DNA of 64,000 nt, taken from assembly GCA_025141675.1 (NCBI GenBank), contig CP081161.1, positions 1,524,001-1,588,000 on the forward strand. Direction: 5' to 3'. Shown in pieces: positions 28,701 to 36,113 of the stretch. The position numbers and the translations under genes were made by a program. Source of the stretch: Rhodobacteraceae bacterium S2214 (GTDB lineage Bacteria > Pseudomonadota > Alphaproteobacteria > Rhodobacterales > Rhodobacteraceae). Below the pieces are notes generated by a model. That model had not been told where the DNA came from. It saw nothing but the letters and a program-made list of their open reading frames with translations, and searched no databases. Within the stretch, counting starts at the first letter, position 1. The number at the start of each line of letters is the position of its first letter.

Positions 28701-28747
28701 AGGCGAATTCCTTCGAAGGAGAGTGAAAGCGCGAAATTTGGCGTCAT
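25706..28747 (-). CDS. Large single-span protein with PilM/GspL-like N-terminus and PilP/GspC-like C-terminus
   Basis: A 1013-residue protein. Residues 1-170 resemble the actin-like cytoplasmic domain of PilM/GspL (ALSLSFEGIRLLHRV; AIDQETPIPLNELVIDFE). Residues 180-455 are an acidic Pro/Glu/Ala-rich linker. One transmembrane helix lies at 460-479. Residues 480-940 are a second Pro-rich, periplasmic stretch containing three repeats of the form RPxLTPPLRP/FRPSLRPDGL. The last 65 residues (LRDMNLIGVYGRPGNRRALI onward) look like the beta-domain of PilP/GspC that binds secretins. Homologues are often mislabelled translation initiation factor 2 because of composition. No pilus or secretion genes are nearby. 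Structure-based reading, function unproven. Confidence 0.7.
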   Translation of the reverse strand: MTPNFALSLSFEGIRLLHRVADGWALAGEVSLEAPDLASEMMALRDTALGLEPDGLRTKLLLPNDQIKYIEIDTTRTSLEDIHGAIDQETPIPLNELVIDFERTGGRTQIAAVARQTLEEAEAFAKEHGFEPMTFVAVAEPLTFSTEVFFGPTKHCVSVVGPDVEITRDDSPAVLTSVGTLPGFMKTPSPANPEPAPSEDPEPAQAELPIDEPDTPDAKDDDVAASTTDEPSDQPDLNAETTETDAVEAEAEPVFSRDRKAPPKAETPAPEDDVPSPEKTDDQPETTPDTETADAETEEPVFASRSRAVEITGARRVPDPTPEPPALAAPDAKTGEQSRPATPPNPDKSPIAFFARSGTKNKADDVSTSEPDAPAIPKPLKATDETPAAPVPVVAPVAARPADRAAVTAPKEPRSNPIAPLLAMIKRPQAAPPSKADLALGGTKGKKAGAAAVGGKPKHLGLIMTAALLAFMVIAAMWASSRMENGIAGLFKTPTVADVDETPPVVVAAPAIVDVAAVTPTEDAPATPEPAAQPVFTTPPGTVLSPSEAARIYAATGVWQRAPRLPDEAQAGTLDGLVAIATLPAITPNTQPAGPDRAVAAPDRTILAPINPTAPDRNVQRDENGFILAAANGTILPTGVWIYGRKPAITPPLRPTPEVTPAAAVVPADDDDATETDVADADTADTETTNPVSETDEAAQPETDTDVAELADDQATTPEIETAGVDPEISAPEADESENTTSPEIDEAADGTVVIAGRPALTPPLRPGSAPPDATREDGDLLGNDPALASFRPSLRPDGLVPPPPPEPFADPALAGLRPSVRPADLAPPVVEEDPVVAEEIAPEVVPENPDISSIVASIAAAAPPSQIVNPTRNAIVASPRPDSRPRNFSSVVASAQTLAARQQQRNAAAATAAAAVPAAPVATAPARASGPTTATVAQAATVSNAIRLRDMNLIGVYGRPGNRRALIRLGSGRYVKVEVGSNLDGGRVTAIGDSALNFVKRGQTYALQMPSG

Positions 28748-28916
28748 ATGAAAGTCTTAACAGGTTCACAACATACGCGAGAAGGGGAATTATCCCGCCC
28801 GCGCTATCTATCGCGAAATTCCGCCAAATCCAAGTGCGGGGCCTAGCCGCGCCAAGGAATGCGGTATCAAATACGTCCAAGGGGTGAATGAAACCCTAAT
28901 TTGGAGAGGATTTTCC

Positions 28917-29612
28917 ATGCGTGGATTGATGTATGTTGTGGCGGCAATGCTGCTGGTTGTTGGATTTTCGGGGCATGCGAGCGCCCAAGAACGCCCCCTG
29001 ATCACGGTGGTGGGCCATGGAACAGTGACTGCAAAACCGGATATTTTGCGGATCATGATTGGTGTCGTCGCGCACGCGGATCAGGCCAGTGAAGCGGTTC
29101 GCGAAATGAGCGATGATTTGTCCCAAGTCCTGGCCGTGATGTCCGACGAAGGTCTGCCGCCCGCTGATATACAGACCAGCAGTCTGCGGTTGTCTGAACG
29201 GTACAGCAACAATCGCGAATACGACGAACCGCCAAAAGTGATCGGTTTTACCGCGCAATCCAACGTCACGGTCATTGTGCGCGATCTGGATCGGGCTGGG
29301 GGCATTCTGGATCGGTTGGTGTCTGAAGGTGCCAATCAGATCAGTGGCTTACAGTTCGATGTTGAAGATAAAGCGCCGTTGCTTGAACAAGCGCGGATTG
29401 CCGCGGTTGCTGATGCGATTTCCAAGACAGCGCTTTATGCCGACGCGGCGAACGTGAAGCCGGGTGCGATCATTTCGATCTCTGAGGCGTCCGGCGGTGG
29501 CGGGTTTGAGCGTGGTCAAGTTATGGCAATGGCCGAAGCGCGGAGCGTGCCGATTGCGGCTGGTACATTGGATGTCACTGCACAAATCACGGTCGTGACA
29601 GCCATCGAATAG
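28917..29612 (+). CDS. SIMPL domain periplasmic protein
   Basis: A 231-residue protein with a signal peptide (ending HASAQ). The ATG is chosen for GGAGAGG just upstream and because it gives a clean signal peptide; an ATG 11 codons earlier would spoil it. The start of the mature domain, LITVVGHGTVTAKPDI, and the later VIGFTAQSNVTVIVRDLD and DAVAKTA-like helix are those of the SIMPL/OMP28 (DUF541) family. Functions are poorly known, with links to oxidative stress in other bacteria. It is monocistronic, ending in a bidirectional terminator shared with metY. Confidence 0.88.
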   Translation: MRGLMYVVAAMLLVVGFSGHASAQERPLITVVGHGTVTAKPDILRIMIGVVAHADQASEAVREMSDDLSQVLAVMSDEGLPPADIQTSSLRLSERYSNNREYDEPPKVIGFTAQSNVTVIVRDLDRAGGILDRLVSEGANQISGLQFDVEDKAPLLEQARIAAVADAISKTALYADAANVKPGAIISISEASGGGGFERGQVMAMAEARSVPIAAGTLDVTAQITVVTAIE

Positions 29613-29642
29613 CCAGCCCCGCACGATACGGGACTGGCTATT
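29608..29642. terminator. Bidirectional terminator between the SIMPL gene and metY
   Basis: A 14-bp stem with one mismatch (AATAGCCAGCCCCG with CGGGACTGGCTATT), seven-base loop, between two convergent genes. No long T-run flanks either side. Confidence 0.7.
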
Positions 29643-29645
29643 GGG

Positions 29646-30938
29646 TTAGGCAGTGGCTTTGGCCAGTGCCTGATCCAGATCGGCGATGATATCGTTTGCG
29701 TCTTCGATCCCGATAGACAGACGAACGATCCCCGGCCCTGCACCAGCTGCTTCTTGCTGTTCAGCCGTTAGCTGGCGGTGTGTGGTCGACGCGGAGTGGA
29801 TGATCAAAGACCGCGCATCACCCAAGTTGGCGACGTGGCTGAATATTTCGAGCGAATCGACAAGCTTGATACAGGCGTCGTAGCCGCCTTTGACCGCTAC
29901 CGTGAACAATGCGCCGGCACCACGTGGGCAGATCTTTTCGACAAGATGCTGATATGGCGATGATTTCAGACCCGCATAGGTCACGTAATCCACGCGCGGA
30001 TCGTTTTCGAGCCACGTCGCGACCTTCATCGCGTTTTCAACGTGACGCTCCATCCGCAAGGAAAGCGTTTCGATCCCCATCAGCGTATAGTGCGCGGCTT
30101 GCGGGTTCATCGTCATGCCAAGATCACGTAGACCAATGGCGATGCCATGGAAGGTAAACGCCAGCGGGCCGAACGTTTCCGAGAATTTCAAGCCGTGGTA
30201 AGCTGGCTCTGGTTGGCTGAGCGACGGGAATTTGTCGTTTGCGGCCCAGTCGAATTTACCAGAATCGACAACGCAGCCGCCGGTCACAGTGCCGTTGCCT
30301 GTCAGGTACTTCGTCGTTGAATGCACGACCAGCGTTGCACCATGTTCGATCGGGCGGCACAGGTACGGTGTCGCTGTGGTGTTATCGACGATCAGCGGAA
30401 TGCCTGCATCGTCGGCCACGTTAGCAATCGCACGCAGGTCAGTGATATGACCGCCGGGGTTGGCAATCGCTTCGCAGAAAATCGCGCGCGTATTGTCGTC
30501 AATGGCAGCAGCGACAGCCTTTGGATCATCCATATCCACGAATGTCGCGGACCAGCCGAAACGTTTGATGGTTTGGCTGAACTGGGTGATCGTGCCACCG
30601 TATAGGCGGGACGATGCGACGATGTTCAGACCCGGCCCCATAATCGGGAACAGCGCCATCAACTGGGCAGCGTGACCGGATGAACAGCAAACGCCGCCAA
30701 CACCGCCTTCAAGGGTCGCGATACGTTCTTGCAGTGCGGCCACAGTCGGGTTTGTCAGACGCGAATAGATGTAGCCAACTTCTTGCAGGTTAAACAATGC
30801 GGCTGCGTGGTCGGCGTCGCGAAACACGTAGGCAGTTGTTTGATAGATAGGCACTTGGCGGGCACCGGTCGCCGGATCAGGGCGTGCGCCTGCGTGAATT
30901 TGTAGTGTGTCAAAGCCGTAGGTTGGGCCGTCGGTCAT
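29646..30938 (-). CDS. metY: O-acetylhomoserine sulfhydrylase (aminocarboxypropyltransferase)
   Basis: PLP enzyme that makes homocysteine from O-acetylhomoserine and sulfide (direct sulfhydrylation). The 430-residue length and sequence match MetY rather than the shorter MetZ. The PLP-binding Lys is in VVHSTTKYLTGNG, and YGGTITQFSQTIKRFGW and RLSIGIEDANDIIADLDQAL are typical. The start follows GGGGAGAG, a strong site. The 85-base gap to a divergent VOC gene contains an inverted repeat but no SAM-II riboswitch that I can recognise. Confidence 0.94.
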   Translation of the reverse strand: MTDGPTYGFDTLQIHAGARPDPATGARQVPIYQTTAYVFRDADHAAALFNLQEVGYIYSRLTNPTVAALQERIATLEGGVGGVCCSSGHAAQLMALFPIMGPGLNIVASSRLYGGTITQFSQTIKRFGWSATFVDMDDPKAVAAAIDDNTRAIFCEAIANPGGHITDLRAIANVADDAGIPLIVDNTTATPYLCRPIEHGATLVVHSTTKYLTGNGTVTGGCVVDSGKFDWAANDKFPSLSQPEPAYHGLKFSETFGPLAFTFHGIAIGLRDLGMTMNPQAAHYTLMGIETLSLRMERHVENAMKVATWLENDPRVDYVTYAGLKSSPYQHLVEKICPRGAGALFTVAVKGGYDACIKLVDSLEIFSHVANLGDARSLIIHSASTTHRQLTAEQQEAAGAGPGIVRLSIGIEDANDIIADLDQALAKATA

Positions 30939-30971
30939 GGTTCTCTCCCCTAAATCATGTTGTGTTCACCT

Positions 30972-30990
30972 AATCGTGAAATGTACGATT
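30972..30990. promoter_or_regulatory. Inverted repeat in the metY/VOC divergent intergenic region
   Basis: AATCGT and ACGATT flank a seven-base spacer (GAAATGT). The position, 34 bases from each start codon, suits an operator acting on one or both genes. The regulator is unknown. Confidence 0.45.
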
Positions 30991-31023
30991 TCGCAACGGC
31001 ACCCGGCAAAGAAGGACCAAATT

Positions 31024-31443
31024 ATGCCTCATCCATTTCACTTGGCGTTCCATGTTCTGGATTTAGATGAGGCCCGAGAATTCTATTCTGGCGCTTTGGG
31101 GGCGGTCGAGGGGCGGTCAACAGACACATGGGTCGATTTCGATTTCTTCGGGCACCAATTGTCACTGCATCTGGGCGAACCCTTTGCCAACGCTGCGACG
31201 GGTAAGGTCGGCGATCATCTGGTGCCGATGCCGCATTTCGGAATCGTCTTGCCGTTAGGTGAATGGACGGCATTGGCGGGGCGGTTGGAAGAGCGGCAAA
31301 CCGATTTCATCATTGCTCCCTCGGTTCGCTTTAAGAGTGAACCGGGGGAACAATGGACGATGTTCTTTCGGGACCCGTCAGGTAATCCTATTGAAATCAA
31401 AGGCTTTGCTGACAGGTCAGGTCTGTTCGCGGGCGAGCATTAA
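31024..31443 (+). CDS. VOC (glyoxalase/dioxygenase) superfamily protein
   Basis: A 139-residue protein with two beta-alpha-beta-beta-beta modules. The first begins HLAFHVLDLDEAREFYSGALG and the second has FFRDPSGNPIEIKGF, which carries the metal-ligand Glu. Metal ligands His and Glu are present, so catalytic activity (isomerase, dioxygenase or dehydratase type) is possible. The ATG after GAAGGACC is preferred to a start 29 codons upstream inside the intergenic region. The end overlaps the convergent DUF2239 gene by 27 bases. Confidence 0.87.
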   Translation: MPHPFHLAFHVLDLDEAREFYSGALGAVEGRSTDTWVDFDFFGHQLSLHLGEPFANAATGKVGDHLVPMPHFGIVLPLGEWTALAGRLEERQTDFIIAPSVRFKSEPGEQWTMFFRDPSGNPIEIKGFADRSGLFAGEH

Positions 31444-31920
31444 TGCGTAATCACGGACGTCTTTTGGCCACGAAGCGATCTTCGTGGCGAACCCCATCCA
31501 GTCGTTAGCAAATAAGCACCGCGACGCTTCTTCAAAGTCCGGCAGATCGCCGCCGATTGATGAGATGAATGCATAGGTTGTTGTCTGTCGCGTATGATCG
31601 GATCGGCTGCCTGCTGATCGTTGTATTTCGGCGTCGACCAAGCGGCGCAGGACAGCAGATGCACCGCCTTTCTGACCAGCAAGCCAGTCCCAATGACGTG
31701 GCAAAAGGGTAATTTCGCGGGCCTTGACGCCTAGCTTGGGACGGCCACGTGATGGGGGCGGGGCGTCGCGCAAATCAACGTCGCGCACCTGTCCAGTCAA
31801 ATCATCATAAATCAATAGGTTTACACCGCGCGGCATGGCTTCGCGCTGTGCGGCAATCATCGCAGCCATATCGCCGTTGGCAACAACGGCATGATGGTCG
31901 AATGCAGTATAAGTGGTCAT
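31417..31920 (-). CDS. DUF2239 family protein
   Basis: A 167-residue cytosolic protein. N-terminal YTAFDHHAVVANGDMA and the central SRGRPKLGVKAREITLLPRHWDWLA are the features of DUF2239. The latter ends in a helix pair like the methylation-insensitive DNA- or protein-binding segments of small regulators, but its role is unknown. A strikingly ordered control region (palindrome flanked by direct repeats) precedes it. Its 3' end overlaps the VOC gene by 27 bases. Confidence 0.85.
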   Translation of the reverse strand: MTTYTAFDHHAVVANGDMAAMIAAQREAMPRGVNLLIYDDLTGQVRDVDLRDAPPPSRGRPKLGVKAREITLLPRHWDWLAGQKGGASAVLRRLVDAEIQRSAGSRSDHTRQTTTYAFISSIGGDLPDFEEASRCLFANDWMGFATKIASWPKDVRDYALMLAREQT

Positions 31921-31948
31921 TTCAAGTCTCCCTGAAATGTCTTTTATT

Positions 31949-31987
31949 ATCCGGATTTAATTGAGTCAATATAATCCGGGTTTAATT
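31949..31987 (-). promoter_or_regulatory. Direct repeats flanking a palindrome upstream of the DUF2239 gene
   Basis: Two copies of ATCCGG[A/G]TTTAATT (31949-31962 and 31974-31987, 25-base period) flank the palindrome ATTGAGTCAAT (31960-31970). The block lies 29-67 bases before the start codon and is much more AT-rich than its surroundings, as expected for a regulated promoter. Confidence 0.55.
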
Positions 31988-32002
31988 CTTTTGGTCATAA
32001 AT

Positions 32003-32122
32003 ATCTCGGGGGTTTGGGGGCTGGCCCCCATGCAGCAGTGCAGCGCGCGCAACGCATGACTGCGGACCGCATCGCGGCGTCCGTCTAAAGCTAAATATAG
32101 ATTGCGGCGCAGCCGCGCCTTC
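32003..32122. repeat. Hairpin-rich intergenic segment
   Basis: Contains the palindrome TGGGGGCTGGCCCCCA (32015-32030) next to a CTCGGGGG tract, and a second hairpin GCGGC-GCA-GCCGC near 32104-32116 that lies just beyond the stop of the glycosyltransferase-like gene and could terminate it. The first is of the style of repeated intergenic elements in Rhodobacterales; no second copy was found here. Confidence 0.5.
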
Positions 32123-32130
32123 AGGTCAAA

Positions 32131-33132
32131 CTATCGGACCCAGAATCCAGCAGACTTAATCTTGTTGCGGATTTGCTGTTCTTTGCGGGGCAGGTTGTTG
32201 CGGTCAAACATGGCCCGTACTTTGTGGCCCCGTTTTTGGAAGACCATCCGTTTATAGGGCTCGTATTGCTTGAGCAGCTTCTTGATCTTGTTAGGGGCGG
32301 CAACGGCTTCCATCACTTCAACCGCGTGATCGCTTTCGCGTGCATAGAACAGCGGTAACAGGCGGTAGTGGCAGGTCGCATCGCCATCGAGGCCGTCCAA
32401 TTCCGGACCCGGTCTCCCGCCGCCAAAGGAATGGATCACCAAGGGCAATACGACTTGGTCCAGCCATGGGTCCAGCGACTGGACTTCTAACTGTTTTGGC
32501 GCGTCATCACGCACCGTAAGCGCATATTCCAGGAACCTGTCGCCGAAAGCTTTTGCATCCGCCCCGAAGAACCAGCCTGCGTTGAAATACATGTACCGCT
32601 GCCAGTATTCGTCCGGTTGTGACAGATCGAGGCTGCTTTCGAAATCGAGCCCGAATTTGTCGTAAAGCGATTTCCAGATCGCGGTGTAGCCATCCCAATA
32701 CAACTCTTCTTGCGGCCATGTACCTTCGCGCTTCATCGACGCGGCGGGACGATCAAAATCGAACGTGATTTGCATCAGATCGCCTGTGACCAAGGTGTCT
32801 GTGTCGAAGAACACAAACGGTTCGCCCGCAGGCATGGCTTGCAGGCCTTCGATTTTGTTGCCGTAGGGATAGGATTGCCCGAAATGGCGGCTTTCAAACG
32901 GCCGGACTTCTGCGCCCAGTTCGATTAAACGCGCACGCACATCGTCGCTGATCCGTGGGTCGTGGTCCCATTTGTCGCCCGGTTGTGGTTCGACGACGAT
33001 CATCTTACCTGCGAAATCGGGCGTCATCGCGCGCAGCGAGGCCACAAATAACAGCGCTTCATATTCTAGCCGTCCGGATTGCCCGACGATCATGATATTG
33101 AATGGCTGGCCTGATGCCTGTGACTGCGCCAT
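32131..33132 (-). CDS. Glycosyltransferase-like protein of unknown specificity
   Basis: A 333-residue cytosolic protein. The N-terminus FNIMIVGQSGRLEYEALLFVASLR begins a Rossmann-type fold, and FVFFDTDTLVTGDL (about 107-120) contains a DxD motif like that binding nucleotide-sugar and metal in GT-A enzymes. YFNAGWFFGA resembles the acceptor-side segment of glycogenin/GT8-type enzymes. The C-terminal 40 residues are very basic. No neighbouring polysaccharide genes are present, so the pathway is unknown. The assignment is by motif only. Confidence 0.65.
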   Translation of the reverse strand: MAQSQASGQPFNIMIVGQSGRLEYEALLFVASLRAMTPDFAGKMIVVEPQPGDKWDHDPRISDDVRARLIELGAEVRPFESRHFGQSYPYGNKIEGLQAMPAGEPFVFFDTDTLVTGDLMQITFDFDRPAASMKREGTWPQEELYWDGYTAIWKSLYDKFGLDFESSLDLSQPDEYWQRYMYFNAGWFFGADAKAFGDRFLEYALTVRDDAPKQLEVQSLDPWLDQVVLPLVIHSFGGGRPGPELDGLDGDATCHYRLLPLFYARESDHAVEVMEAVAAPNKIKKLLKQYEPYKRMVFQKRGHKVRAMFDRNNLPRKEQQIRNKIKSAGFWVR

Positions 33133-33231
33133 AATAAACCTACACTTCTGCGTCTTTCGATCTTCTTAGCCTAGAACGCAGATGTGGGACAGCCTGATGA
33201 TTGGGCGGTAAAGAACGAATGAGGTAGTGTG

Positions 33232-33747
33232 ATGTTTGGACTTGTTTTGCCTTATGTGATCGGGCTTGCCATCGGGATTGAGCCCAATGCGCCAGCTGAC
33301 GTGGCCACCAGTCTTTTGCCACCGGTTCTGGAGGACGGGTCAGGCGATGATGCGGCCTTGCGTGAACCCGAGCCACAAGTACCGACGGGCCAATTCACCA
33401 CGGCCGTAGAGGTCAAACCCATTCTGGGCATGACCAAAACGAATTGGGTCGCTGTGCGTGCATACGAAGGGCAGGATCTGCTCTACTTTTCGCATCTCTT
33501 GGCGTGGCGCTGTGGCCTATGGGACATTCGTTATGGGGTGAACGGCGCGCCTGCGGACACGGTTGTCGCGATGGAGCCGTGCCATGATGACACCGCCCAA
33601 CCCAATAGCCTGACCGATGTGATCAACTTTCCAATTTACGCAACATTGCCGCTCGATTCCGTTGAAAGCGTTTATATAGAGATCGTGTTTGACGACGGCA
33701 CGACCGACTTTGCCCAGTTCGACAGGTCCGAAATTTTGATCCCCTAA
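33232..33747 (+). CDS. Exported hypothetical protein
   Basis: A 171-residue protein. The ATG behind GAGG is preferred to a GTG one codon earlier. The N-terminus FGLVLPYVIGLAIGIEP could be a signal peptide or a single membrane anchor. The mature part is acidic, with two Cys (CGLWDIRYGVNG and MEPCHDD) that may pair, and ends in a strand-rich YIEIVFDDGTTDFAQFD segment. No family is recognised. It stands alone between a divergent gene and the tup operon. Confidence 0.7.
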   Translation: MFGLVLPYVIGLAIGIEPNAPADVATSLLPPVLEDGSGDDAALREPEPQVPTGQFTTAVEVKPILGMTKTNWVAVRAYEGQDLLYFSHLLAWRCGLWDIRYGVNGAPADTVVAMEPCHDDTAQPNSLTDVINFPIYATLPLDSVESVYIEIVFDDGTTDFAQFDRSEILIP

Positions 33748-33880
33748 GCGTAAATGTGGCTTCTTGTGCCGCTTCTTGGCTTTTGCATGCGTCTGCGCCT
33801 GTTAGACAGCTGAATGACCAAAAGAGCGGGAAATCAAAAAGCGATGCGTAGGATGCGACCAAATCACGTGAAACGGCCAC

Positions 33881-34585
33881 ATGGTTGATATTTGGTCGGG
33901 CATTGCATCCGCGTTCTGGTTGATCGTGGGTTTGGACGCTGAGCTGCTTGAAATCAGCCTGCTGTCCCTGCGTGTTAGCCTGACAGCTGTTGCGATTGCT
34001 TGTCTGATCGCGATGCCCTTTGGTGCGTTTCTGGCTGTGCAACGGTTCCGCTATCGGCGTTTGCTGATTTCGGTGATCAACGCGCTGATGGGATTGCCAC
34101 CCGTTGTTGTGGGGTTGGTGGTTTATATTTTGCTGTCCCGATCCGGCCCGTTTGGTGTGTTTGGGTTGCTGTTCACGCCGTCCGCCATGATCATCGCGCA
34201 GGTGATCATTATCACCCCTTTGATCGCATCCATTACCCATCAGTCGATGCGCGATCTGTGGGCCGAATATCATGATTTGCTGATTTCGATGAACGCGACA
34301 AAGGCGCAGCGCATTCGGACTTTGCTTTGGGACGGGCGTCGTAATTTGCTGACTGCCGCGCTCGCTGGTTTTGGTCGTGCAATCGGTGAAGTGGGCGCGA
34401 TTATGATTGTCGGTGGCAATATTGATCACGCGACGCGGGTTTTGACGACGGCGATTGCGCTTGAGACGGGGAAGGGTGATTTTGCTTTGGCGCTTGGATT
34501 GGGCTTTGTCCTGATCGGATTGGCACTGGCCGTCAATATCGCGATCCATTGGCTGTCTGGCACGGAAAGGGATCGTCGATGGTAG
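33881..34585 (+). CDS. tupB: Tungstate-type ABC transporter permease
   Basis: A 234-residue inner-membrane permease with five to six helices. The EAA loop GRAIGEVGAIMIVGGNI (about 166-182) contacts the ATPase. LMGLPPVVVGLVVYILLSRSGPFG is characteristic of TupB/WtpB/ModB-like permeases. It is the first gene of tupBCA and overlaps tupC by seven bases. A large open frame on the opposite strand is rich in Gln, Asn and Arg and is a shadow. Confidence 0.88.
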   Translation: MVDIWSGIASAFWLIVGLDAELLEISLLSLRVSLTAVAIACLIAMPFGAFLAVQRFRYRRLLISVINALMGLPPVVVGLVVYILLSRSGPFGVFGLLFTPSAMIIAQVIIITPLIASITHQSMRDLWAEYHDLLISMNATKAQRIRTLLWDGRRNLLTAALAGFGRAIGEVGAIMIVGGNIDHATRVLTTAIALETGKGDFALALGLGFVLIGLALAVNIAIHWLSGTERDRRW

Positions 34586-35295
34586 CTGAGATGTTTCCTT
34601 TAACCCTTCAGGGGGCAGAGGTCCGGCGGCGTGGGACGCGTTTGCTGGGACCGGTTGATCTGTCGCTGCCGCGTGGTGGTTTCACTGCGATTATCGGGCC
34701 GAATGGGGCTGGCAAGACGACGCTGCTGCGGATCATGCATGGGGTCGAACGGATCAGTGCGGGATCGGCGGATTGGGCGATTGAACAGGCCGCAGCACGC
34801 GCGCGCCAAGCTTATGTGTTTCAACAACCGATCATGTTGCGGCGCAGTGTGGCCGAAAACCTTGCCTATCCGTTGCGGCTTATTGGCACTGAACAGGCCG
34901 CGCGTGACCGATTGGTTGCAGAATGGGCCGACCGCATTGGCCTGACCGCGTCTTTGCAAACGCAAGCGACGCGATTGTCTGGTGGGGAGCGGCAGAAACT
35001 GGCGTTGGGGCGTGCGTTGATCCGCGATCCGGATGTTTTGTTCTTGGACGAACCCTGCGCTAATCTGGACGGTCCGGCGACACGCGAGATCGAGGCGTTG
35101 TTGCAGGCGACCCATGCTGCGGGCAAGACGATCTTTTTGGTCACGCATGACATGGGGCAAGTCCGGCGGTTAGCGACAGATGTTATGTTGCTGGTCGGCG
35201 GGCGCGTCGTAGAAATGGGCGGACGTGATGCAATGATGTCGTCGCCGCAAACACCTGAATTAATTGGATTTCTAAACGGAGAAATACTGACATGA
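34579..35295 (+). CDS. tupC: Tungstate-type ABC transporter ATP-binding protein
   Basis: A 238-residue ATPase. Walker A IGPNGAGKTTLL, signature LSGGERQKLALG and Walker B DVLFLDEPCANLD are intact, as is the switch His in VTHDMGQ. The start chosen overlaps the permease stop by seven bases; an ATG ten codons earlier lies deeper in tupB. There is no C-terminal TOBE/MOP domain, which separates it from ModC. Its stop overlaps the tupA start (ATGA). Confidence 0.9.
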   Translation: MVAEMFPLTLQGAEVRRRGTRLLGPVDLSLPRGGFTAIIGPNGAGKTTLLRIMHGVERISAGSADWAIEQAAARARQAYVFQQPIMLRRSVAENLAYPLRLIGTEQAARDRLVAEWADRIGLTASLQTQATRLSGGERQKLALGRALIRDPDVLFLDEPCANLDGPATREIEALLQATHAAGKTIFLVTHDMGQVRRLATDVMLLVGGRVVEMGGRDAMMSSPQTPELIGFLNGEILT

Positions 35296-36098
35296 TCCGC
35301 AAAGCTTTGACGGCTGCATTTATTGCATTGATGTCCCCTGCGGCGCAGGCCGAAGTCGTGAAATTGGCTGTGACAACGTCGTTTGAAAACTCTGGTCTGG
35401 CCGACGTTTTGTTGCCGGCGATCTACGATGCGCTTGATATTGAAGTGCAGCTTTTGGTTGTGGGAACGGGACAGGCTTTGCGGTTGGGGCAGGCGGGCGA
35501 TGTCGACGCCGTTTTGGTCCATGCGAAGGCTGCCGAAGAAGCATTTGTGGCCGAAGGCCATACGACGCATCGTCGGGAAATCATGTACAATGATTTCGTG
35601 GTGATTGGCCCGAGCTCTGATCCTGCGGCCGCGTCAGATGCGGCCACCGCGACGGCCGCCCTGGCCGCGATCGCACAGACGCAAGCGCCGTTTGTCAGTC
35701 GGGGGGACGACAGCGGGACCCATAAGGCCGAACAGGGGTTATGGGCTGAGGCAGGGTTGTCCGTGGCTGATTTTGGCGATTGGTATCAGGAAGTAGGCGC
35801 TGGCATGGGGGCGGCACTGAATACGGCATCCGGCCTGAATGCCTATACATTGTCGGATCGCGGCAGTTGGATCAAGTTTGGCAACAAGGGCGATCTTGCC
35901 CTGTTGTTCGAAGGGGATCCGGCGTTGTTCAATCAATATAGTTTCCTGCCGATCCGCCCCAGCAAATTTGATCATATTCCGGCGGCTGCCATCGCTGAAC
36001 TTGAGAACTGGTTGACGGGTGAAGAGGCGGCGCAGCTGATCAATGGATATAGAGTAGATGGTCAGCAGTTATTCACGTTTAACGCGAAAGCACCGTAA
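35292..36098 (+). CDS. tupA: Tungstate-type ABC transporter substrate-binding protein
   Basis: A 268-residue periplasmic protein with a signal peptide (1-20, ending AAQAE). The anion-binding motifs TTSFENSGLADVLLP (28-42) and VVGTGQALRLGQAGD (56-70) are close to those of TupA, as is SRGDDSGTHKAE. The order permease-ATPase-binding protein (BCA) differs from the usual ABC. Tungstate is the best guess; molybdate or another oxyanion cannot be excluded. An SRPBCC protein gene follows 15 bases later. Confidence 0.88.
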   Translation: MIRKALTAAFIALMSPAAQAEVVKLAVTTSFENSGLADVLLPAIYDALDIEVQLLVVGTGQALRLGQAGDVDAVLVHAKAAEEAFVAEGHTTHRREIMYNDFVVIGPSSDPAAASDAATATAALAAIAQTQAPFVSRGDDSGTHKAEQGLWAEAGLSVADFGDWYQEVGAGMGAALNTASGLNAYTLSDRGSWIKFGNKGDLALLFEGDPALFNQYSFLPIRPSKFDHIPAAAIAELENWLTGEEAAQLINGYRVDGQQLFTFNAKAP

Positions 36099-36113
36099 CG
36101 TTGGAGTGCGCTT

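Noticed and set aside
30939..31023. SAM-II riboswitch before metY
   Set aside because: The conserved pseudoknot segments could not be found; GATTTAGGGG alone is not enough.
33623..34549. 308-residue open frame antisense to tupB and its upstream region
   Set aside because: Gln/Asn/Arg-rich low-complexity translation opposite a well-supported permease gene.
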